Shown here piece by piece: positions 31,629 through 39,813 of a stretch of DNA of 64,000 nucleotides (positions are counted from its first letter, which is position 1; each line of letters opens with the position of its first letter). The position numbers and the translations under genes are program-made. Source of the stretch: Sphingomonas jinjuensis (lineage in GTDB: Bacteria > Pseudomonadota > Alphaproteobacteria > Sphingomonadales > Sphingomonadaceae). The notes under the pieces are model-generated. The model had not been told where the DNA came from. It searched no databases and saw only the letters and a list, made by a program, of their open reading frames with translations. The stretch spans positions 62,001 through 126,000 of the forward strand of contig NZ_JACIEV010000004.1 in the NCBI RefSeq assembly GCF_014197105.1, in the 5' to 3' direction.

Positions 31629-34385
31629 TCAGCCACCGATCGTCACCTCGGTCGGCCCGGTGCCGAGCCGCACGGTATAGCCGCCACGCTCCGCCACGCC
31701 GCCGCCGACCGCCAGCGCGGCCGCACGGTCGCCGGTCCGCTCGGCGAAGACCCGCGCGACCGGTGCGTCCTTGGTCGCCGGATCGAGCGTCAGTATCACC
31801 CGCTTCGTCGCGGGCTGATAACGTGCCGCGGCGATGCGTCCCGCCTGCAACGTGATCCAGACCCGCGCCGGGGCGACGAACAGCCGCGTCCGCGCGCCGT
31901 CCTTCGGCACGATGACGATGTCGCGGCCCCGGCGGTCGATGTCGCCGCCGAAGCCTAGCCAGCCGAAGGTCGGATCCTCGACCAGATAGGTCGCCGCGGC
32001 GACGGCATGGCCATAGAAGCCCATGCCATAGTCGCCGCTATAGGGGTCCCAGCGCATCGTGTCGGGCCAGGCGTGGAAGGCGGCCGACGAAAATCCGCGC
32101 TGGTCGATATTGGTCACCGCGCCCATCATGCCGCCATAGGCGACCCGCAACAGGTGGATGTCCGCCGGGTTTTGCCGATAGGCGTCGAACAGGGGCACGG
32201 CGTTGAGCGCCGAACCATAGTGATGGATCTGCCGCTCGATCCGCGGTTGCTTGCCGCCGTACAGGAAGTCCCAATAGCGCCGGGCGTTGCCGTTGTAGCC
32301 CCAGCTGGGAAGGGTGGGATCATAGCCCAGGATCACCTCGCGGGTCACATCGGCCTGCGGCTGATAGCCGAAGCGCCGCATCCAGGCGTAGACTTCGGGC
32401 TGGCCCGTCGAATCCCAAGCCATTTCCGACCCGAACGGATAGCGGAGCGTCCGCCAATGGTCCGCCCGCCCCTTCATCAGTCGCGTCATCTCGCGCGCCT
32501 CGGCGGCCAGGCCCTCGCGCTCGAGATCGGACAGGATGTCGACGAAGACGTCGCCCTCCATCAGTCCGAACTGCGTGTAATAGGGCGCGTCGCGCATCAT
32601 CGCCGCGACGGTCAGCCATGCATGGTCGAGATACCATCGCCAGTCGTGCCGCATCGCCATGCCCGGGTGATTGCGCGCCACCCGATAGAGCACCCAATAG
32701 CCGATCGCGACATGCGGGTAATTATAGGCGCGGCCCAGGTCGCCGGCATCCTTCGGGCTCCACGACGTCCATGATTTCCATCGCGCCGGGTCGCCGTACA
32801 GCGTCGGGAACGCCTTGGGATCGTAATAGAACAGGCTCTTCTGGACCGCGCCGATGTGTGGCCCGGTCACGACCTGCAGTCGCCCGAACACCGTCTCGTC
32901 GACCAGACGATCGATCTTCGCCACCTCGTCTGGGGTCGGATGGTCGAGCTGCTTCATCGTCGCGGCGACCCAGCTGCCCGCGCCGCCCTCGTCGCTCATC
33001 CCCGCGATCCACACCCGCGGCTCGACGTCGACGATCCGCTTCGCCTCGTCGTCATAGGTCAGGATCGCGGGCGATCGGCCGAAGGGGTCGCCCTTGCCCT
33101 CATACCATTGCTCGTTGGTGGCGAAGCGACCGAGATCGGCCATGGTCCGGTCGAGCGGCTTGGTGAGGAAATAGCTCACCGTCTGCTTCTCGCCATTGGC
33201 ATAGCCGATCGTGAGCCGCGCCCTGCCCCAGCCGCGCGCCCGCACCGCGAGCCGTGTCCAGCCTGTTACCTGCCCTGCCGGCCGGGCCTCCAGCGCGCCC
33301 GTCGGCAAGCTCTCGATCGTCTTGACCGGGCTGGAGCTGCGCAGAAACAGCGACGCCTGCTGGTCGGTCGGCACGACATAGCCCGGAATGCCGACCGCCA
33401 CCGGCCGGCCGCTCGCGGCGAGCGTCGCTTCGATCTTGCGGATCGAGGGCGACGGCACGAGGCGGACGCCGACCTCCATCACCGCCCCGGGGGCCAGCGT
33501 GCGCGCGGTCGGCGCGTTCCAGGGCTCGCCTGCCTTCTGCCATTCGCGATCGGCATAGCCGAGCGAATGGACCGTCCAGTCGTAGAAACCCTCGAACGTC
33601 TGCGCGCGCTGGGTCCGTTCGACGAACACCGACCCCGGCTCCGCCTCGCGCGGGTTCTTGAGCGGGACATAGGCTTCGAGCGGCGTCCCCCGCTCGGGCA
33701 GGACCAGCAGCGCCGGGCCGCCGCCGTTCAGGCGCGTGACCTGGAGATAACCCGCGTCACGCCCGATATAGGGATCGGTGAAGCTCGCCTGCGCATGCGC
33801 CTGCTCCAGCGTGCGATCGGTGATGATGTTGTCGAACACCATCGGCAGGCCGAGGACACCGATCTCGATCGGTGCCGACGATCGGTTCGCGATCCGAAAG
33901 CGAAGCGCCAGCGCGCCACGCTCGTCGAGCCAGCGCCGCTCGACCGTGACGGGCGAGTCGCCGGCAAGGCTCGGCGTGATGTCGGCCGCCGCCAGCACGC
34001 CCTTGCCCGTGGGCAGGGGGCGGTTCGCCTGCCGACGATGAGCGGACGCGAGATCGCGCCACGGGCCGCCCGGCGCACGGACGCGCAGGTTGATGTCGCC
34101 AAGATGGTTGTAGCCGTCGCCCGACCGCTCCGCCTCGCGCCCCGTGGGAACAAAGCTGAAGCCGGGCTCGCCCGCCGGCGAGAGCCGTGCCAGCGTCTGG
34201 GTGTCGCGGCGCAGCCCCACGCGCCATGGTCCAACGACATAGTCGTCGGTGGCCACCGCCGCCGCCGCCCGGCTCGGCCGCACCCCATCCTGCAGCTGGG
34301 CGGCGGCGCCATAGGCGGTCATCGACATCGCCGCCGTCAGTGCGACGAGCGGCGTACGCGAAGCCCATGCTTTTGCTGGCATCAT
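31629..34385 (-). CDS. DUF5695 domain protein, secreted (carbohydrate-active context)
   Basis: The 918-residue exported protein has a signal-like N-terminus (LVALTAAMSMTAYGAAAQ). The long body resembles DUF5695 proteins: FSFVPTGREAERSGDGYNHLGD in the N-terminal beta-rich part, then an alpha-helical (alpha/alpha)6-type C-terminal half with SWTSWSPKDAGDLGRAYNYP and YGHAVAAATYLVEDPTFGWLG. Such proteins occur in polysaccharide-utilisation loci, but activity has not been assigned to my knowledge. It is divergent from GH127 across an operator-bearing gap. It could be a lyase or glycosidase acting before GH127. Confidence 0.75.
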   Translation of the reverse strand: MMPAKAWASRTPLVALTAAMSMTAYGAAAQLQDGVRPSRAAAAVATDDYVVGPWRVGLRRDTQTLARLSPAGEPGFSFVPTGREAERSGDGYNHLGDINLRVRAPGGPWRDLASAHRRQANRPLPTGKGVLAAADITPSLAGDSPVTVERRWLDERGALALRFRIANRSSAPIEIGVLGLPMVFDNIITDRTLEQAHAQASFTDPYIGRDAGYLQVTRLNGGGPALLVLPERGTPLEAYVPLKNPREAEPGSVFVERTQRAQTFEGFYDWTVHSLGYADREWQKAGEPWNAPTARTLAPGAVMEVGVRLVPSPSIRKIEATLAASGRPVAVGIPGYVVPTDQQASLFLRSSSPVKTIESLPTGALEARPAGQVTGWTRLAVRARGWGRARLTIGYANGEKQTVSYFLTKPLDRTMADLGRFATNEQWYEGKGDPFGRSPAILTYDDEAKRIVDVEPRVWIAGMSDEGGAGSWVAATMKQLDHPTPDEVAKIDRLVDETVFGRLQVVTGPHIGAVQKSLFYYDPKAFPTLYGDPARWKSWTSWSPKDAGDLGRAYNYPHVAIGYWVLYRVARNHPGMAMRHDWRWYLDHAWLTVAAMMRDAPYYTQFGLMEGDVFVDILSDLEREGLAAEAREMTRLMKGRADHWRTLRYPFGSEMAWDSTGQPEVYAWMRRFGYQPQADVTREVILGYDPTLPSWGYNGNARRYWDFLYGGKQPRIERQIHHYGSALNAVPLFDAYRQNPADIHLLRVAYGGMMGAVTNIDQRGFSSAAFHAWPDTMRWDPYSGDYGMGFYGHAVAAATYLVEDPTFGWLGFGGDIDRRGRDIVIVPKDGARTRLFVAPARVWITLQAGRIAAARYQPATKRVILTLDPATKDAPVARVFAERTGDRAAALAVGGGVAERGGYTVRLGTGPTEVTIGG

Positions 34386-34440
34386 GTCGGCGGGCTCTCC
34401 TGTTTTCTCTACCCGACACTACACCGCAAACAGCTGTGAT

Positions 34441-34456
34441 GATAGTATACGATATC
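34441..34456. promoter_or_regulatory. GTATAC-centred operator candidate 2
   Basis: gatagtatacgatatc, with gtatac at 34445-34450, lies in the 143 bp divergent gap between the DUF5695 and GH127 genes. A related degenerate copy (gtgtatggtacg) is at 34478-34489. The gap is AT-rich compared with its flanks. Confidence 0.6.
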
Positions 34457-34528
34457 TATTTATCTTTGATCGCACGAGTGTATGGTACGTCGCAAAGGCC
34501 GCTCGGGAGCCGGCCTGGAGAGGACCAT

Positions 34529-36907
34529 ATGATCAGCGTGAGGCGTCGAGACTTACTGGCCGGAGCGGCGGGCGTATCACTGTTGAATTGCGCCGCCCAG
34601 GTGGTGGCGAAGGCGGCGCCGACCGGCGTCGCACGCGCGCACCCCTTGCCGCTCAGCGCGGTTCGCCTGCGGCCCTCGGACTATGCCACCGCGGTCGAGG
34701 TCAACCGAAACTACCTACGTCGTCTCAGCCCCGACCGGCTGCTCCACAATTTCCATCTCTACGCAGGGATGACGCCCAAGGCGCCGATCTATGGCGGCTG
34801 GGAAAGCGACACGATCGCGGGCCACTCGCTGGGTCATTACATGACTGCGCTGGTCCACACCTATCGGCAGACCGGCGACCCGGAGATGCGCCGCCGGGCC
34901 GACTATATCGTCGACGAACTGGCGGCGGCGCAGGCGAAGCGCGGCAACGGCTATGTCGGCGGCCTTGGCCGCAAGCGTCCCGACGGCAAGATCGTCGACG
35001 GCGAGGAGATCTTCCCCGAGATCATGAAGGGCGACATCCGCTCGGGCGGTTTCGACCTCAACGGCTCCTGGTCGCCGCTGTACACCGTCCACAAGCTGTT
35101 CGCCGGCCTGCTCGACGTCGACGCCGGCTGGGGCAATCGGCGCGCCATCGCGGTGGCGGAGGGACTGGGCGGCTATTTCGAGCGCGTGTTCGCGGCGCTG
35201 ACCCCGGCCCAGGTCCAGCAGGTGCTGGGCTGCGAATATGGCGGCCTGAACGAAAGCTATGCGGAACTCTATGCCCGTACCGGCAACCAGCGCTGGCTGC
35301 GCATGGCGGAGCTCATCTACGACAATCGCGTCCTCGATCCCCTGACGCGGCAGGAGGACAAGCTCGCCAACTTCCACGCCAATACCCAGGTGCCCAAGCT
35401 GATCGGCCTCGCCCGAATCCACGAGGTGAAGGGCGGCGATCCAGCCAAGGCCACCGCGGCCCGGTTCTTCTGGGCTACCGTGGTCCATCACCACAGCTAC
35501 GTCATCGGCGGCAACGCCGATCGCGAGTATTTCTCGGCCCCCGACACGATCGCCGACCATGTCACCGAGCAGACGTGCGAGCATTGCAACACCTACAACA
35601 TGCTCAAGCTGACCCGCCAGCTGTGGTCGTGGCAGCCGGAGGGAGCGCTGTTCGATTACTATGAGCGCGCGCACCTCAACCACGTCATGTCGGCGCAGAA
35701 CCCCGCCAACGGCGGCTTCACCTACATGACCCCGCTGATGACGGGCGCGGAGCGCGGCTATTCGACGGTCGACGACGACGCCTTCTGGTGCTGCGTCGGC
35801 TCGGGGATGGAAAGCCATGCGAAGCACGGCGAAAGCATCTTCTGGGAAGGGGATGACGGCACCTTCTACGTCAACCTGTACATCCCCGCCGATGCCACCT
35901 GGGCGAAGCGCCGCGCGCAGGTGACGCTCGACACGCGCTATCCGTTCGAGCCCACCTCGACGCTGACGTTCGCCAAGGTGCGCGCCGGCCGCTTCCCTGT
36001 GGCTCTGCGCATCCCCGCCTGGGCGAAGGACAAGGCAGTGATCACGGTCAACGACGAACCGGTCACCCCCGTCCTCGCGCGCGGCTATGCGATCGTCGAG
36101 CGGCAATGGCAGGCACACGACCGTATCGCCATCACGCTGCCGCTGGAGCTGCGGATCGAAACCGCGCCGGGCAGCGACCAGCTGGTGTCGGTGCTGCGCG
36201 GACCGATGGTGCTCGCCGCCGATCTGGGTCCGGTGGCCGAGAAGTGGCAGCGGGCCGATCCGGCGCTCGTCGGCGCCGATCTGCTCGCCGGCTTCACCGC
36301 CGCCGATGCCGCGACCGGGCGCTACGCGACGCGCGGCATCGTCCGTCCCGCCGACCTGACGTTCGTCCCCTTCTATCGCCAGTACGAGCGGCGCAGCGCC
36401 GTCTATTTCAAGCGGTTCACCGATGCCGCCTGGGTGAAGGAAGAGGCCGCGTACAACGCCGAACAGGCGCGCCTGCGCGACATTGCGGCACGCTCGGTCG
36501 ACGTCATGCACCTGGGCGAGATGCAGCCCGAACGCGATCACGACCTGAAGAGCGAAAGCTCCTATCCGGTCACCTATCGCGGGCGCCAGGGACGCGACGT
36601 GCGCTCGGGCGGCTATGTCGACTTCGCGATGAAGGTCAAACCGGGTCCGCTGATCCTGCAGGCGACCTATTGGGGCAGCGAAACGAAGCGCGACTTCGAC
36701 ATTCTGGTCGATAACGTGAAGATCGCGACCCAGCGGCTGGACAATGACAAGCCTGGCGCCTTCTTCGACGTCAGCTATCCGATCCCGGTCGGCGTGACGA
36801 AGGGCAAGCCGTCCGTCCGGGTGAAGATCGTGCCCCACGACCGCAACACCGCCGGCCCCATCTTCGGCGTCCGCATCTATACCGCCGCGGCGGCCGGCGT
36901 CGCCTGA
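34529..36907 (+). CDS. GH127 beta-L-arabinofuranosidase, TAT-exported
   Basis: The 792-residue protein starts at ATG 34529 after a ggagagg site, with a twin-arginine leader (SVRRRDLLAGAAGVSLLN). The GH127 (former DUF1680) catalytic domain shows the metal/nucleophile residues known from HypBA1: Glu351 and Cys353 (CEHCNTYNMLKL) and the Cys pair 421-422 (FWCCVGSGMESH), which bind zinc and include the catalytic Cys. The family releases L-arabinofuranose from beta-1,2-arabinooligosaccharides on hydroxyproline in plant extensins. A C-terminal beta-sandwich (about residues 670-780) follows. It overlaps the LDH2-type gene. Confidence 0.92.
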   Translation: MISVRRRDLLAGAAGVSLLNCAAQVVAKAAPTGVARAHPLPLSAVRLRPSDYATAVEVNRNYLRRLSPDRLLHNFHLYAGMTPKAPIYGGWESDTIAGHSLGHYMTALVHTYRQTGDPEMRRRADYIVDELAAAQAKRGNGYVGGLGRKRPDGKIVDGEEIFPEIMKGDIRSGGFDLNGSWSPLYTVHKLFAGLLDVDAGWGNRRAIAVAEGLGGYFERVFAALTPAQVQQVLGCEYGGLNESYAELYARTGNQRWLRMAELIYDNRVLDPLTRQEDKLANFHANTQVPKLIGLARIHEVKGGDPAKATAARFFWATVVHHHSYVIGGNADREYFSAPDTIADHVTEQTCEHCNTYNMLKLTRQLWSWQPEGALFDYYERAHLNHVMSAQNPANGGFTYMTPLMTGAERGYSTVDDDAFWCCVGSGMESHAKHGESIFWEGDDGTFYVNLYIPADATWAKRRAQVTLDTRYPFEPTSTLTFAKVRAGRFPVALRIPAWAKDKAVITVNDEPVTPVLARGYAIVERQWQAHDRIAITLPLELRIETAPGSDQLVSVLRGPMVLAADLGPVAEKWQRADPALVGADLLAGFTAADAATGRYATRGIVRPADLTFVPFYRQYERRSAVYFKRFTDAAWVKEEAAYNAEQARLRDIAARSVDVMHLGEMQPERDHDLKSESSYPVTYRGRQGRDVRSGGYVDFAMKVKPGPLILQATYWGSETKRDFDILVDNVKIATQRLDNDKPGAFFDVSYPIPVGVTKGKPSVRVKIVPHDRNTAGPIFGVRIYTAAAAGVA

Positions 36908-37941
36908 TGAACGGCGGGGGGACCGACGTCACGCTGTCGCTCGACGCGCTGCGCACGCTTGCCCGCGACACCCTGTTGCGGGTCGGGCTGGCGCCGGATC
37001 ACGCCGATGCGGTGACGGAAACGATGGTGGCGGGCGAACGCGACGGCTGCGCGAGCCACGGCATCTATCGCCTGCTCGTCGCTGCGAGCAGCATCGAGCG
37101 CGGCGTCGTCGTGCCCGATGCGGTGCCGGTGGTCAGCGAGCCGGCGCGTGCGCTGGTGAGGGTCGATGGCGGCGGCGGCTTCGCGCAGCTCGCCTTCGCA
37201 CGGGGGCTGCCGGGGCTGGTCGCCAAGGCACGCGACTTCGGCATCGCCGCGCTGGCGCTCAACAACGTCGTCCATTTCGCGGCACTGTGGCCTGAGGTGG
37301 AGCTGCTAGCCGACCAGGGCCTGGTCGCGCTCGCCTTCACCCCCAGCCACGCCTGGGTCGCGCCCGCCGGGGGGACGCGGCCGGTGTTCGGCACCAATCC
37401 GATCGCGTTCGGCTGGCCGCGGCCCGGCCGCGCGCCGTTCGTCTTCGACTTCGCCACCAGCATGGTCGCCCGCGGCGAGATCGAGCTGCACCGTCGCGCC
37501 GGTCGACCCGTGCCCGACGACTGGGGCTATGACGCCGACGGCAACCCGACGACCGACGCCGCGGCGGTGCTTGCTGGCGCCATGCGCACCTTCGGCGGGC
37601 ACAAGGGATCGGCGCTGGCGGCGATGGTCGAACTGATCGCCGGGCCATTGATCGGCGACATGACCAGCGCGGAATCAATCGCAGCCGACGGCGGCCGTGG
37701 CGGATCGCCGATCGGCGGCGAGCTGATCCTCGCGGTCGATCCCGCCGGCTTCCTCGGCGATGCGGTCGCCGCCGAGCTCGATCGCGCGGAGGCGATGTTC
37801 GCGAGCATCGAGGACCAGGGCGCCCGCCTGCCGTCGAGTCGCCGGCACGCCGCTCGGGCGCGCAGCCTCGTCGAGGGCGTGACGATCCCGCGCGCGCTGT
37901 ATGACGACATTCTCGCGATCGGGGCGGGCAAGGCGGACTAG
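36907..37941 (+). CDS. LDH2/MDH2 family oxidoreductase (possible pyrroline-2-carboxylate reductase)
   Basis: The 344-residue protein belongs to the malate/L-sulfolactate/DpkA-type NAD(P)H oxidoreductase family: GCASHGIYRLL (conserved SHG), NNVVHFAALWPEVELLA, VFGTNPIAFGWP and GGHKGSALAAMVELIAG. Members reduce keto acids, ureidoglycolate or Delta1-pyrroline-2-carboxylate. It is coupled to GH127 by a 1 bp overlap (TGATG) and lies in a hydroxyproline-catabolic island. Reduction of Delta1-pyrroline-2-carboxylate from trans-3-hydroxyproline is therefore attractive but unproven. Confidence 0.85.
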   Translation: MNGGGTDVTLSLDALRTLARDTLLRVGLAPDHADAVTETMVAGERDGCASHGIYRLLVAASSIERGVVVPDAVPVVSEPARALVRVDGGGGFAQLAFARGLPGLVAKARDFGIAALALNNVVHFAALWPEVELLADQGLVALAFTPSHAWVAPAGGTRPVFGTNPIAFGWPRPGRAPFVFDFATSMVARGEIELHRRAGRPVPDDWGYDADGNPTTDAAAVLAGAMRTFGGHKGSALAAMVELIAGPLIGDMTSAESIAADGGRGGSPIGGELILAVDPAGFLGDAVAAELDRAEAMFASIEDQGARLPSSRRHAARARSLVEGVTIPRALYDDILAIGAGKAD

Positions 37942-37959
37942 CGTCGTGATGGGAACGGA

Positions 37960-39771
37960 ATGACGGGAGAAGGAACGCCGATAAGCATTGGCCGCCGTGC
38001 AACGAAGGCGGCATTATGCGTCGCCGCCGCCTGGATCGCGGCAACCTCTCCGATCCAGGCGCAGGCGCGATCCGCCGCCGCGACACCACCGATGGGCTGG
38101 AACCCCTATAACGCCTTCGACCTGAACTATGGCGAGGCGGAGGTGATGGCACAGGCCGATATCCTGGTGTCGTCGGGGCTAGCCCGGCTCGGCTACGACC
38201 ATGTCAACGTCGACGACGGATGGTGGCTGCGACGCGAGGGCAACACGATAAGGGTGCGGACCGGCATCTATCCGTCCGCCGCCCTGCCCGACGGATCGAC
38301 CAGCCTGCGCCCGTTCGTCGACCGGCTCCATGCGATGGGGCTGAAGGCGGGAATCTATACCGACATCGGGCGCAACAGCTGCTCGCAGCGCTGGCGCCCG
38401 CACACGCCCAACCTGCCGCAGGGCACCGTGATCGAGCGCGAGATCGGCACCTACGGCCACCACGCGCAGGACGCAGCCCTGCTGTTCGCGACCTGGGGGT
38501 TCGACTTCATCAAGGTCGATGCCTGCGGCGTGGCCGACTATGGCGCCGATGTCGCCGAGGTGAAGGACGGCACCTATCGCGCCTTCCCGCCGCTGATCGT
38601 CCGCGAGCGGCCGGTGGCGTCCGACGCCCGCGCGCTGGCGCGGCAATATGCCAGCTTCGCCGAGGCGGTCCGCCGCGCCGCGCCGGGCCGGACGCCGCTG
38701 ATTTCGATCTGCGCCTGGGGTCAGGCCGACGTCAACGACTGGGCGCAGCACTACGGACATCTGTCGCGCACCAGCTTCGACATCGCGCCGACGTGGGACG
38801 CGATGCTCTTCAACTTCGACTCCGCCGCCTCACGGGCGCTGTTCGCCGGACCGGGGCATTGGAACGACCCCGACATGCTGGAGGTGGGGAACGGCGCGTT
38901 CGACACCCATCACCTGACCGAGGCGCGAACGCACATGAGCCTGTGGGCGATACTGGCGGCCCCACTCATCCTGGGTAACGACCTGCGCCGCATGACGCCC
39001 GAGATCGCCGCGATCATCGGCAATCGCGACGTGATCGCGATCGACCAGGATGCCGCGGGCAACCAGGGTGTCGTGGTCTCGCAGGATGACGATGCGCAGA
39101 TATTGGCCAAGGCATTGTCCACTCCGGGGCGCAAGGCGGTGGCGATCGTCAACCGCGGCACCCGGTCGCTCGACCTGACGGTGCCGCTGGCGGATCTAGG
39201 GCTGTCGCCAACCGCACTGACGATGTCGCGCGACGTCTGGACCAAGCGGTCGGCGCGGGTACGCGGTGGCCGGATCGCGGTGACCCTGGCACCGCACGAA
39301 ACCACCCTGTTGCTCGTCGACGGTCGCCCCTTGCTCGCCGGCGTCGACCAGCCCGCCGACTTGCCGGCGCGCTTCGACGTCGCGGACGAAGGATACAAGG
39401 CACCCGATCGCACCCCCGCCCACCAATGGGTGCTCGCCCGGATCGGCTATCGACCCTATGGCGAACCGCTGATGCTGGACGGACGGCAGGACCATGCCGG
39501 CCTGGGCGTAGCGGCGGGATCGCGGGTCGGGATCGACCTCGGCGGGCGCTATGCGCGGCTGACGGTCGATCCACGGATGCTGGCGCAGACGCGCGGGCGC
39601 TTCGTCATCCGCGGCGATGGCAAGACGCTGGTGCACGGCAGGGCCTCACCACGCGGCAACGCGGTGACGCTGGACGTTCGGGGCGTTCGCCGGATCGAGC
39701 TGATCGCCCCGCCCGCCACCGGTGGGACCACCAGCTTCGCCTGGCACCGCCTGCGCCTCACCCGCGCCTGA
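37960..39771 (+). CDS. GH27 alpha-galactosidase with C-terminal NPCBM-like domain
   Basis: The 603-residue exported protein has an N-terminal signal (LCVAAAWIAATSPIQAQA). The GH27 barrel starts TPPMGWNPYNAFDLNYGEAE and has VDDGWW, the nucleophile Asp187 in FDFIKVDACG, and the acid/base region WNDPDML (about 302-306). After a beta-sandwich, residues 480-600 resemble an NPCBM/CBM51 module. The enzyme hydrolyses terminal alpha-galactose; alpha-L-arabinopyranoside is a possible second substrate in this family. It is the third gene of the GH127-LDH2-GH27 operon. Confidence 0.93.
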   Translation: MTGEGTPISIGRRATKAALCVAAAWIAATSPIQAQARSAAATPPMGWNPYNAFDLNYGEAEVMAQADILVSSGLARLGYDHVNVDDGWWLRREGNTIRVRTGIYPSAALPDGSTSLRPFVDRLHAMGLKAGIYTDIGRNSCSQRWRPHTPNLPQGTVIEREIGTYGHHAQDAALLFATWGFDFIKVDACGVADYGADVAEVKDGTYRAFPPLIVRERPVASDARALARQYASFAEAVRRAAPGRTPLISICAWGQADVNDWAQHYGHLSRTSFDIAPTWDAMLFNFDSAASRALFAGPGHWNDPDMLEVGNGAFDTHHLTEARTHMSLWAILAAPLILGNDLRRMTPEIAAIIGNRDVIAIDQDAAGNQGVVVSQDDDAQILAKALSTPGRKAVAIVNRGTRSLDLTVPLADLGLSPTALTMSRDVWTKRSARVRGGRIAVTLAPHETTLLLVDGRPLLAGVDQPADLPARFDVADEGYKAPDRTPAHQWVLARIGYRPYGEPLMLDGRQDHAGLGVAAGSRVGIDLGGRYARLTVDPRMLAQTRGRFVIRGDGKTLVHGRASPRGNAVTLDVRGVRRIELIAPPATGGTTSFAWHRLRLTRA

Positions 39772-39813
39772 GCCACCTCTCTCCGACCGCACCGATCAGG
39801 GCCGGCCGAGGGC

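Noticed and set aside
34715..36838. Long minus-strand open frame of 707 codons opposite GH127
   Set aside because: It is a shadow of GH127, whose motifs and TAT leader are convincing. The antisense product has no recognisable domain.
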